From assembly GCF_024206475.1 (NCBI RefSeq), contig NZ_JAMBPR010000031.1, positions 34,890 to 98,889 of the forward strand: a stretch of 64,000 bases of DNA, written 5' to 3'. Source of the DNA: Paraburkholderia sp. CNPSo 3274. Lineage in GTDB: Bacteria > Pseudomonadota > Gammaproteobacteria > Burkholderiales > Burkholderiaceae. The notes under the pieces are model-generated. The model saw only the letters and a list, made by a program, of their open reading frames with translations. It made no database searches and had not been told where the DNA came from. Positions 34,197 through 42,419 of this stretch are shown here, piece after piece; the stretch's first letter is position 1, and each line of letters opens with the position of its first letter. The position numbers were made by a program, and so were the translations under genes.

Positions 34197-34655
34197 TCAG
34201 TGGCGCGGCGTGACCGGCTCGACAGCGGCCCAGTACGGCTCGGCGCCGTAGTACGCGTGCAGCGTGCTGCCCCACGTCGCGTCGGCCATCGAGGGCCAGT
34301 TGTCCCGGTCGAAGCCCGGCGCTTCCTTCACGCGCTCGGACGACACATTGAGCAGGAAGCACTTGCGGCTCGTGTCGAGCATGAGCACGCCCCAGGGAAT
34401 GGCAAGCAGCTTGTCGCCAATGCCGAGAAAGCCGCCGCTCGACATCACCACGTAGGCCACGCGGCCGCTCTGCACGTCGAGCATGATTTCCTTGATCTTG
34501 CCGACTTCCTGGCCGTCCGAACTCAGCACGCGGTCGCTATCGAGCGTGCTCGCGGCCATCACGTCGGGGCCCGGCCCCGCGGCGCTTACGCGGCCCTTGC
34601 CGACGATGCGCGCGCCATTGCCAGTTGGCATGGGCGGAGGAATGAAGGTGGGCAT
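34197..34655 (-). CDS. PRC-barrel domain protein
   Basis: A 152-residue protein. A Pro/Gly-rich N-terminus precedes the PRC-barrel (residues about 38-110): STLDSDRVLSSDGQEVGKI, KEIMLDVQSGRVAYVVMSSG, then DKLLAIPWGVLML. The tail SMADATWGSTLHAYYGAEPY is typical of the envelope- or stress-associated PRC-barrel proteins common in Burkholderiaceae. No signal peptide. TTGGAG precedes the ATG. Function unknown. About 220 bp without a recognisable gene separate it from the motB remnant. Confidence 0.88.
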   Translation of the reverse strand: MPTFIPPPMPTGNGARIVGKGRVSAAGPGPDVMAASTLDSDRVLSSDGQEVGKIKEIMLDVQSGRVAYVVMSSGGFLGIGDKLLAIPWGVLMLDTSRKCFLLNVSSERVKEAPGFDRDNWPSMADATWGSTLHAYYGAEPYWAAVEPVTPRH

Positions 34656-34876
34656 GATGGTCTCCAAATATGAGGGGAACAATGTTGAGCCCGGCCAGAC
34701 TCCCGACGATTCCCGTGTCAGGCGGCAGGCGATGCCGCGGCGGTTCTGGCCGCCTGCTGCGTGATACAGCAAGCGGCGTACCGCGCCGCGCCCGTCGATT
34801 CGATGCGCCGGCGCGAGGCGCATCGGGGGCGTTCCTGCCTGTTTGGAGACCCGCTTTGGGGCGCGCCGTCGATGCC

Positions 34877-35541
34877 TCAGGACGCAGGCGCGGCCGCCTT
34901 CTGCGGGGTGTCGACGTCGTAGCGTTTCGCCTGCTCGAAGAACGCGCGCTCGGCGGCCTTGTTCATCACCAGAATGCTGATGCGCCGGTTCAGCGGGCTG
35001 TCCGCAGTGTCGTGGTCGAGCGGCAGGACGTCGGCGAGGCCGCGCACCTGGAGCAGTTTCTCCTCGCTCAGGTGGCCGGCCACCAGCGCGCGGCGCGCGG
35101 CGTTGGCGCGCTCGCTCGAAAGCTCCCAGTTCGAGTAGCCGGTGAGGCCGCCCGAGTAGGGCACCGAGTCGGTGTGACCCGCGATCCACACGCCGCTGTC
35201 CACGTCGTTGAGCGCGCTGCCGATCTGCACAAGGATCTCGTAGGCATAGTCTTCGAGCTTCGCGCTGCCGGTCGCGAACATGGGATGCTTGAGCGAATCG
35301 ACCAGCTCGATGCGCAGGCCTTCGTCCGTGATCGACATGCGGATCTGGTCGCGGTACGCGCGCAACTCCGGCTTGCGCTCGATGAGCGCCGAGAGTTTTT
35401 CCTTGAGCTGCGAAAGGCGCGACTTGTCGACCGCTTCCACGTGCACGGCGCGCGAGAGCGTGGGCTGCGCGTTCGAGCCGCCCACGGCCGGCGTCTTGCT
35501 CGAAATGTCACGGCCGCCGCCTTGCACCACGCTCGGGTTGG
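34877..35541 (-). pseudogene. motB: 5'-truncated motB (OmpA-like domain only)
   Basis: About 220 codons of the MotB C-terminal half: VVQGGGRDISSKT linker, ITDEGLRIELVDS, and the peptidoglycan-binding OmpA/MotB core (GHTDSVPYSGGLTGYSNWEL, SSERANAARRALV, RGLADVLPL, NRRISILVM). The first 80-100 residues, including the single membrane helix, the essential Asp and the plug, are absent. Homology stops at 35541, 6 bp from the stop codon of the GGDEF-EAL gene, so a deletion has joined the two. It has no start signal or membrane anchor and should not act as a stator. Confidence 0.85.
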
Positions 35542-35549
35542 CAATCTAT

Positions 35550-37502
35550 TCAGGCCGGCTCGACGAGACGCTTGAGCCGCGCCTCGTTCGCCGCGCGATC
35601 CACGTTCAGCAAGGCATCGATTTCACGCGCCGCCATCGCTTTGCCGAAGAAATAGCCCTGCGCGTAGTCGCAGCCCTTCGCTGCCAGCGTGCGCGCGAGT
35701 TCTGCGGTCTCCACGCCCTCGGCCACCGTGCTCATGCCCAGGTTCGTGGAGAGCGCGATGATCGCGTCGACGATCTTGGCGCTCTCGTTGCACGAGGCCA
35801 TGGAGAGCACGAAGGAGCGGTCGATCTTCAACTTGTCCACCTTCAGCTCGCGCAGGTGCTGCAGGCTCGAATAGCCGGTGCCGAAGTCGTCGAGCGACAT
35901 GCGCAGCCCCGCGTTGCGGAAGTCCGCGAGCACCGCGCGCGCCGCGTCGAAGTCGTACATCAGCGCCGATTCGGTGATCTCGATCTCCATGCGCTCGGGC
36001 GGCATGCCCTCGTCGGCGAGGATCGTGAGAAGCAGCGCCGCGAGTTGCGTGTCCTTGAACTGCGCAGGCGAGAGATTGAGCGCGAGGTGGTAGCGCGAGG
36101 GCCAGCGCAGCGCGTCGCGGCACGCGCGCCGCAATATCGAAGCCGTGAACGCGGGCGAAATCCCCATCTGCTCGATGAGCGGCACGAACACCTCGGGCGA
36201 GATCCAGCCGCGCTGCTCGTGATGCCAGCGCGCGAGAATCTCGAAGCCGGTGGTCTGGCCGTCGGCGAGGCGCACGAGCGGCTGGTAGAACGGCCGGATC
36301 TCGCCGCCCGCGAGCGCGCGACGCAGGTCCGATTCGAGCGAGGCCTGCAGGCGCAGTTCGTCGTCCATCTTCTGCTCGAAGAAGCGGTAAGTGCCCTTGC
36401 CTTCGCATTTGGCGCGATACATGGCGATATCGGCGGCGCGCAGGAGCGCGTCCGGGTCGCCGCCGTCGCGCGGGCAGCATGCAATGCCAATGCTCGCGTC
36501 CACGTTGATGCGCAGCTTGCCGATGTCGATGGGCGCGCGCGTGGCGGCGAGCATGCGCTGCGCCAGTTCGCTCGCGGCCTCGATGTGGTCGTCGCGGTGC
36601 ACGCGGGCGAGCACGGCGAACTCGTCGCCGCCCAGGCGCGCGACCGTATCGCCGTCGCGTACCACGCGGCGCAGGCGCGCGGCGATCTCGCACAGCACCG
36701 TGTCGCCCGCGGCGTGACCGTGAAAGTCGTTGACGGGCTTGAAGCGGTCAAGGTCGATCACGAACACGAGGTAGTCGGGCGAACGGTGCTGCGTTCGCTC
36801 CAGCGCCGCGCTCATCTCCACCGCGAGCAAACGCCGGTTGGGCAGGCCCGTGAGCGGATCGTGGCGCGCCAGCGCCTGGGCGTGGGCCTCGGCGGCGCGC
36901 GTGGCCTCGTGGGCGATATGCAGCTCGCGGGACTTTTCGCACAACGTATCGAAGGCATGCGCCATCGCGCCGATCTCGTCGGTGCGATTCATGTCGGGCA
37001 ATGCGCGCATGTCTTCGCCGTGTGCGAGGCGCACGAGCGAATCGGTCAAGGTATGCAGCGGACGCAGCAGCGTGCGCTCGAGGTAGTGCAGCAGCGCGAG
37101 GCCAAAGGCGAGCGTGGCGAGCGCGATCGCAACGGCGGCTTCGAGCGTGTGATGCACGCGTAGGATGCCGTGTTGGACCTGGCTGTGCAGCCGCTCGACA
37201 GCAAGCTCGCGCGGCGCGACGGAAACGGCTTGCCTATGCGGCGCTTCGCTTTCCGGCGGGGCGCTTTCGTCGTTCCATGTGGTATCCACGCGTTCGAAGG
37301 CATGCCCAAACGCGATCAACTGGCTTGCGAGCAGCGTGGTTTGCGCGGCGAACAAGGCAAAGAACAGGCCGATGAAGAACTTCGTGCGTGCGCGGATAGA
37401 GGCGCGCAACGTAGCGCGCGCACGAACTATCCAGGGAAGCGCCGCCGTGGGATTCAGGGCAACGGCGGGATCGGGCATGGCCGCCACGGTTTCCTGTCTC
37501 AT
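35550..37502 (-). CDS. Bifunctional GGDEF-EAL protein with periplasmic sensor and HAMP
   Basis: A 650-residue inner-membrane c-di-GMP enzyme. TM1 near residues 37-60, a short periplasmic region, TM2 near 120-140, HAMP, then GGDEF (ARLGGDEFAVL, with the I-site RDGD at the right distance) and EAL written as EILARW. All EAL catalytic residues remain: Asn in ALNLSPAQ, Glu in EIEITE, DD in SLDDFGTGYSS, Lys in KLKIDRS, VAEGVET and AQGY. Both activities are possible. I choose the ATG at 37502. It is divergent from another GGDEF gene, and its 3' end abuts a motB fragment. Confidence 0.91.
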   Translation of the reverse strand: MRQETVAAMPDPAVALNPTAALPWIVRARATLRASIRARTKFFIGLFFALFAAQTTLLASQLIAFGHAFERVDTTWNDESAPPESEAPHRQAVSVAPRELAVERLHSQVQHGILRVHHTLEAAVAIALATLAFGLALLHYLERTLLRPLHTLTDSLVRLAHGEDMRALPDMNRTDEIGAMAHAFDTLCEKSRELHIAHEATRAAEAHAQALARHDPLTGLPNRRLLAVEMSAALERTQHRSPDYLVFVIDLDRFKPVNDFHGHAAGDTVLCEIAARLRRVVRDGDTVARLGGDEFAVLARVHRDDHIEAASELAQRMLAATRAPIDIGKLRINVDASIGIACCPRDGGDPDALLRAADIAMYRAKCEGKGTYRFFEQKMDDELRLQASLESDLRRALAGGEIRPFYQPLVRLADGQTTGFEILARWHHEQRGWISPEVFVPLIEQMGISPAFTASILRRACRDALRWPSRYHLALNLSPAQFKDTQLAALLLTILADEGMPPERMEIEITESALMYDFDAARAVLADFRNAGLRMSLDDFGTGYSSLQHLRELKVDKLKIDRSFVLSMASCNESAKIVDAIIALSTNLGMSTVAEGVETAELARTLAAKGCDYAQGYFFGKAMAAREIDALLNVDRAANEARLKRLVEPA

Positions 37503-38192
37503 GTCTCGATATCCGTGTGGCGTTAGATTCTGCGAGTGCGCACCTGCGCCGCGAGGCGGCGCATGGCGTAGTGATGCGACGTGCCGGTTTGCGCGTGAGC
37601 GCTGCGCGACGGTGCGCGACGCGCACGGGGCGCAGCGCTCATGCGTGTGCTGGCGCCACAGCCGACGGCAATACGCGCCGCGGCGGCGATGGGGGTGCTC
37701 TGTTTCAGTCGCAGTGTTTGCGCGAGGGTTCTCATGGTGACACCGGAAGGGGTGGAGCTTTGCCCTTTTTACGGCGATGAAAAAGCGTTGCTGAAGTCGC
37801 CAGACATGTTTTTTTTGAGGGCTTGATCGATTTCGCAACACGCTAACCAGCCGGTTAAAAACGGTATCTAATTCGGATGACGAAGCAATTCCGCCGCAGT
37901 GAAATTTCAGGGAGAAGATGCGTCATGCCTGTGGGGCCGGGCCACGCGAGCAGCGCGGGTATGACGGCGGCTGCGCTCGATGATTGCGCAACCACACGCG
38001 TACCGAACGTTCGTGCGCTTAAATTGCGGTTCCTGCATAAGGGAAATGCCTGGCGCGCAAGGCTTGCGCGAGACGCGTGGTTCGGGCAATCCCGTGCTTC
38101 AGTTTTTGCTTAATCCGGCCGTAAACCCAGCTAAGGCGCGCCGGTACGGGAAGCGCCACGCAACCGTATCCGCCCTGCCGGGCCCTCACACG
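37503..38192. other. Divergent intergenic region between two c-di-GMP genes
   Basis: About 690 bp with no convincing gene. It includes an AT-richer section with a T8 run near 37808. Frames open upstream of both genes, but neither extension carries recognisable domain sequence. It probably holds both promoters. Confidence 0.5.
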
Positions 38193-40100
38193 ATGATCAC
38201 TGCTCCGCTTCCTCTGGATGAGGACGTCCGCCTTCGGGCGCTGCGGCAACTTGACATACTCGACACCGATCCCGAAGAGGCATTCGACCGCATCTCGCGG
38301 CTCGCCGCCTTCGCGTTCGACATGCCAATCGCGCTGATCTCGCTCGTGGACGAAAACCGCCAATGGTTCAAGTCGCACCATGGGCTGGCGGCTTGCGAAA
38401 CGCCGCGCAGCGTATCGTTCTGTGCACACGCCGTGCTGAGCAAGCGCATGCTCGTGGTGGAAGACGCGTTGGACGACGAGCGCTTTCTCGACAATCCGCT
38501 CGTCACGGGCGCGCCGAACATCCGCTTCTATGCGGGCTCGCCGCTGCGCCTCGCCGACGGCCAGGTGGTCGGCACGCTTTGCCTGATCGACGAAAAGCCG
38601 CGCACGTTCGACGCAGCACAGGCCGCCATGCTCGCGGATTTCGCGCATCTCGTCGAACGCGAGCTGGAATTGCGCCGGCAGTTGAACCGCTCGCGTACGG
38701 CGCACGAGCGCGACCGCCGTTCGCTCGCCATCAGCGAGGCGCGCTTTCGGACCGTGTTCCAGCAAACGCCGATCGGCAAGGCCGTGGTCGATCTCGACGG
38801 CCGTTTTCTCGACGTGAACCAGAAGTTCTCGGAGATCATCGGCTACGAGGAGAGCGAGCTGCGCCGCCGCACGTTCGCATCGGTCACGCACCCGGCCGAC
38901 ATCGCCGCCGATCTCGCGCAAGTGGCGGAATTGCTCGCGGGCCGCCAGGCCACGTATGCGATCGAAAAGCGCTATTTGCGGCCCGACGGCCAGGCCGTGT
39001 GGGTCAATCTCGCGGTGTCGCTCGTGCGCGACGTGTCGGGCACGCCGCTGCATTTCATCGCGGCGGTGCAGGACATTACGACCCGCAAGAAGAGCGAAGA
39101 GGCGCTGCGCAACTATCATGTCGAGCTCGAAGAGCGCGTGCGCGAACGCACGGCGGAGTTGCGGCGCAGCCGCGACGCGCTGCAGACCATCACCGACAAC
39201 GTGCCGGCGCTGATCGCCGTGGTCGATCGTGATCTTCGCTACCAGTTCAACAATGAGACGTTCAAGCGCGTGTTCGGCGCGGAGCCGGCGGTGCTGCGCG
39301 GGCGCAGCTTGAGCGAAACGCTGCGTCCCGAAGTGTTCGAGCAGTTGCAGCCGCTCTTTGCGCGAGCGCTGGCCGGCGAACGCGTGACTTGCGACGAGGT
39401 GCGTTATCGCGCCGACGCCGACCGCGTATGGTCGGCCACCTACATTCCGGCCAAGCGCGAAGGCAAGGTGACGGGCTTCTACGTGATGGCGCACGACGTG
39501 ACCGAGCAGCGCCGCACCGAGCAACGCCTGCGCGAAGGCGCGCTGATCGACCCGCTCACGGGACTCGCCAACCGGCGCGCGCTGCAGGAGGCGCTGGGCG
39601 AACTGCGCGCGAGCGGTGAGCCCTTCGCGCTCTTCTTCATGGACATGGATGGCTTCAAGTCCATCAACGACCGCTACGGCCACGATGTGGGCGACGCTTT
39701 GCTCAAGGAGGTCGCGCGCAGGCTCGTCGCCACCGTGCGCACGGGCGACGTGGTGAGCCGCCTGGGCGGCGACGAATTCGTGGTGGCGAGCCGCGGCGTG
39801 AGCGACGCGCGCACCGGCGAGCGCATTGCGGCGGCCATTTGCCGCGAGGTGTCGAAGGCGTTCGTTGTTGCGGGCCGCGTGATCGAGACGAGCGCGAGCG
39901 TGGGCGTCGTGCTGACTGGCGTGGCAGGTGCGGCGGGTGTGGTGGACGCAACGAGCGCGGTGCTCTCGGCCGAGGCCGAGAACAGGACGCTGGCCGACGA
40001 TCCGCTTTGTCTCGCCGATGCGGCCATGTATGAAGCCAAGCGCGCGGGGCGCAATACGTGGCGGTTGGCGCCGGGCGCTGAAGCGATGATGGCGTCGTGA
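38193..40100 (+). CDS. GAF-PAS-PAS-GGDEF diguanylate cyclase
   Basis: A 635-residue soluble cyclase. N-terminal GAF domain (residues 20-160; SLVDENRQWFKSHHGL), two PAS domains (about 178-300, with the PAC segment ending DITTRKKSEEAL, and 320-440), a coiled-coil linker (ELEERVRERTAELRRSRDAL) and a C-terminal GGDEF domain. The signature is LGGDEF, with the I-site RTGD five residues before it, so product inhibition is likely. The CAHAVLS motif in the GAF domain is typical of bacterial PAS/GAF cyclases; the ligand is unknown. No clear ribosome site. Confidence 0.9.
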   Translation: MITAPLPLDEDVRLRALRQLDILDTDPEEAFDRISRLAAFAFDMPIALISLVDENRQWFKSHHGLAACETPRSVSFCAHAVLSKRMLVVEDALDDERFLDNPLVTGAPNIRFYAGSPLRLADGQVVGTLCLIDEKPRTFDAAQAAMLADFAHLVERELELRRQLNRSRTAHERDRRSLAISEARFRTVFQQTPIGKAVVDLDGRFLDVNQKFSEIIGYEESELRRRTFASVTHPADIAADLAQVAELLAGRQATYAIEKRYLRPDGQAVWVNLAVSLVRDVSGTPLHFIAAVQDITTRKKSEEALRNYHVELEERVRERTAELRRSRDALQTITDNVPALIAVVDRDLRYQFNNETFKRVFGAEPAVLRGRSLSETLRPEVFEQLQPLFARALAGERVTCDEVRYRADADRVWSATYIPAKREGKVTGFYVMAHDVTEQRRTEQRLREGALIDPLTGLANRRALQEALGELRASGEPFALFFMDMDGFKSINDRYGHDVGDALLKEVARRLVATVRTGDVVSRLGGDEFVVASRGVSDARTGERIAAAICREVSKAFVVAGRVIETSASVGVVLTGVAGAAGVVDATSAVLSAEAENRTLADDPLCLADAAMYEAKRAGRNTWRLAPGAEAMMAS

Positions 40101-40358
40101 AGCTGCGCACTCCATTTTCATGTGACTGATTCGATTGCCGCTAGCGCCTTGCTGGCGGCAAGTGCGGCTCCGCTCCCCACGCGCAGCCTCTCGCGTTATC
40201 TCGCCTGCGGGCAACATGTCTTTCCGGCTTCTGCTCCTGCCGGGCTCTCCCTCCAAAATCCTGCAACGTGTTCGGGGTGCGCAGCTTCGTGTTTCGTTGC
40301 GCCCGGTCAAGCTAACTGTCCCCTTGCTTTGCTCGAATAGGGTAAACCCAGGGCGCGA
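40101..40358. other. Intergenic region upstream of the rpiR operon
   Basis: About 260 bp without a gene between the GGDEF stop and the operator palindromes. No terminator of standard form was found. The part nearest the operon is AT-rich, as expected for a promoter. Confidence 0.45.
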
Positions 40359-40374
40359 TGAAAATTAATTTTCA
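40359..40374. promoter_or_regulatory. 16-bp palindrome, candidate RpiR-family operator
   Basis: TGAAAATTAATTTTCA is a perfect palindrome, 58 bp upstream of the rpiR start. RpiR-family proteins bind AT-rich dyads of this general type. A second, imperfect dyad lies 14 bp further on. Confidence 0.7.
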
Positions 40375-40388
40375 CTAAGATCCGTTCA

Positions 40389-40404
40389 TGTAATTTCATT
40401 TACG
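40389..40404. promoter_or_regulatory. Second, imperfect RpiR-type dyad
   Basis: TGTAATTTCATTTACG resembles the TGTAAT-TACA type site known for HexR/RpiR proteins. Its dyad axis is 30 bp from that of the first palindrome (about three helical turns), which would let two dimers bind the same face. Confidence 0.5.
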
Positions 40405-40432
40405 GACTTGCCGTCCTAACCCCCGTACACGC

Positions 40433-41374
40433 ATGCCAACCCGACCGTCAACTCCCGACACGCCCGAAGCCGAGATCGTCGCGCGCATCACCGCCGCGAT
40501 GTCCGTTCTCACGCCGGGCCACCGGCGCATGGCGGAGTACGTGCTCGCGAACCTGTTCCACGCCGCGACCATGCGCATCGACGAACTGGCTGGCGCGGTG
40601 GGCGCTTCGGTGGCCACGGCCAACCGCTTTGCGCGCTCGCTCGGGTTCGACGGCTATCCGCAGTTTCGCGAGGCGCTCGTGCGCGGCTTCGAGGCCACGC
40701 TCGCGCCGGTCGAGCGGCTGCGCAGCGCGCAGGAATCGCCAACCAGCGGCGCCGGGTTGTTCGGCGCCTCGCTGGAGCAGGCCGAGTCGAACCTGCGTTT
40801 GTCGCGCCAGTCGATCGACAGCGAAGCGGCCGCAGCAGCGGTGGACGCGATTCTTTCGGCGCGCCGCGTCTACGTGATCGGTTCGGGCACGAGCGCGTTT
40901 CTCGCCGGGCTCATGGAGAACGCGCTGCTGCCGTATCTGGACAACGTGCAGGCGCTCGCCTCGGTCGGCGGTCCCACGCATTCGGCGCGCAGGCTGCTCG
41001 GCGCGAACAAGGACGATCTGGTGATCGGCATCGCGTTTCCGCGCTACGTGGACGACACGATCAAGCTCTCGCGCCACGCCGCGAAGCTGGGCGCGCGCGT
41101 GCTCGCGCTCACCGACAGCATCGACTCGCCGCTCGCACGCTTCGCCGATCTCACGCTGCTGATCCGCTCCGAACGTCGCCTTGCGGCGAACTCGGAAGCC
41201 GCTGTGCTGGCCGTCATCGAAGCGCTTTGCGACGCCGTGGCGTTGCGCGCGAAGGATTCCGTCGTCGCCGCGGCGGCCATCACCGAATCGGTGCTGCCGT
41301 GGCTCACCTCGGCCTCGGCGCAGGCGCCTGCCGCGCCTTCGGCCCCATCTTCCCCAACGAAAAAGAAATCATGA
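40433..41374 (+). CDS. RpiR/MurR-family regulator with SIS domain
   Basis: A 313-residue regulator of the downstream peptide operon. N-terminal RpiR helix-turn-helix (RMAEYVLANLFHAATMRIDE, VGASVATANRFARSLGFDGY) and a C-terminal SIS sugar-isomerase domain (RRVYVIGSGTSAFLAGLM, DDLVIGIAFPRYVDDT) that normally senses phospho-sugars. Its stop overlaps the iaaA start as ATGA, so the two are translationally coupled. Two AT-rich palindromes upstream suggest autoregulation. A sugar-phosphate effector in a peptide operon is curious; a muropeptide-derived ligand would explain it but is inference. Confidence 0.93.
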   Translation: MPTRPSTPDTPEAEIVARITAAMSVLTPGHRRMAEYVLANLFHAATMRIDELAGAVGASVATANRFARSLGFDGYPQFREALVRGFEATLAPVERLRSAQESPTSGAGLFGASLEQAESNLRLSRQSIDSEAAAAAVDAILSARRVYVIGSGTSAFLAGLMENALLPYLDNVQALASVGGPTHSARRLLGANKDDLVIGIAFPRYVDDTIKLSRHAAKLGARVLALTDSIDSPLARFADLTLLIRSERRLAANSEAAVLAVIEALCDAVALRAKDSVVAAAAITESVLPWLTSASAQAPAAPSAPSSPTKKKS

Positions 41375-42378
41375 AATCGAACGCAGTCATTGCCATTCAC
41401 GGCGGCGCCGGCACGATCCTGCGCGCTTCGATGGCGCCCGAAGTCGAAACCCGGTATCTCGACGCGCTGAACCGCATTCTCGCGGCTGGCCAGCGCATCC
41501 TGGCCGTTGGCGGCAGCGCGCTCGACGCAGTCGAGGAAGCGGTGCGCCTGCTCGAAGACTGTCCGCTTTTCAACGCGGGCCACGGCGCGGTCTTCACGTC
41601 CGCGGGCACGCATGAACTCGACGCCTCGATCATGGACGGCCGCACGCTCGAAGCGGGTGCCGTGTGCTGCGTGAAGCGCGTGCGCAATCCCGTGCGGGCG
41701 GCGCGCCGCGTGCTCGAGAAGAGCGAGCACGTGCTCTTCACGGGCGAAGGCGCGGAAGCATTTGCGGCGGCACAGGGCCTCGAATTCGTCGATCCCGGCT
41801 ATTTTCACACTGATGCGCGCTACCGCCAGTGGCAGCTCGCACGCGGCGAAGCGCGCGCGATGCTCGATCACGATGGGGCAACCCTTCAGGCAAATGTCGA
41901 GGCTAAGGCCGCTGCAAACGCATCGGAAGACAGCCTGCCGCACGAGCCGATCGACCCGAACCGCAAATACGGCACGGTGGGCGCGGTGGCGCTCGACGCG
42001 CACGGCCATCTCGCGGCGGCGACTTCGACCGGCGGCATCACGAACAAGCAGGTGGGCCGCGTGGGCGACGCGCCGCTGATCGGCGCGGGCTGCTATGCCG
42101 ACGACGCCACCTGTGCGGTGTCCACCACGGGATCGGGCGAAATGTTCATGCGCATGGTTGCGGCCTACGACGTGGCGGCGCAAATGAAATATCGCGGCGT
42201 TTCGCTTTCCGAAGCAGCCACGAATGTGGTGATGGAGCAATTGCCGCGCATCGACGGCCGTGGCGGCCTGGTCGCCGTGGACGCCCAAGGCAACGTGGTC
42301 CTGCCGTTCAACACCGAAGGCATGTATCGTGGCTACGCGCGCGTGGGCGAAGCGCCCGTTGCGTCGATCTATCGCTGA
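41371..42378 (+). CDS. iaaA: Isoaspartyl peptidase / L-asparaginase
   Basis: A 335-residue N-terminal nucleophile hydrolase precursor that removes isoaspartyl residues from dipeptides. It should self-cleave before T202 in KYGTVGAVALDAHG, making alpha and beta subunits; T202 is the nucleophile. Substrate and oxyanion regions ITNKQVGRVGDAPLIGAG and STTGSGEMFMR are intact. Start AIHGGAGTI is typical. The gene overlaps rpiR by 4 bp and precedes gsiABCD by 41 bp, the same arrangement as iaaA-gsiABCD in enteric bacteria. Supplies amino acids from damaged or imported peptides. Confidence 0.95.
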   Translation: MKSNAVIAIHGGAGTILRASMAPEVETRYLDALNRILAAGQRILAVGGSALDAVEEAVRLLEDCPLFNAGHGAVFTSAGTHELDASIMDGRTLEAGAVCCVKRVRNPVRAARRVLEKSEHVLFTGEGAEAFAAAQGLEFVDPGYFHTDARYRQWQLARGEARAMLDHDGATLQANVEAKAAANASEDSLPHEPIDPNRKYGTVGAVALDAHGHLAAATSTGGITNKQVGRVGDAPLIGAGCYADDATCAVSTTGSGEMFMRMVAAYDVAAQMKYRGVSLSEAATNVVMEQLPRIDGRGGLVAVDAQGNVVLPFNTEGMYRGYARVGEAPVASIYR

Positions 42379-42419
42379 GCGGCGCATCGCTTTGCGCATC
42401 AAACGAAGGAATCCTCATC

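Noticed and set aside
38019..40310. 763-codon open frame antisense to the GAF-PAS-GGDEF gene
   Set aside because: Shadow frame; the plus strand encodes complete GAF, PAS and GGDEF domains.
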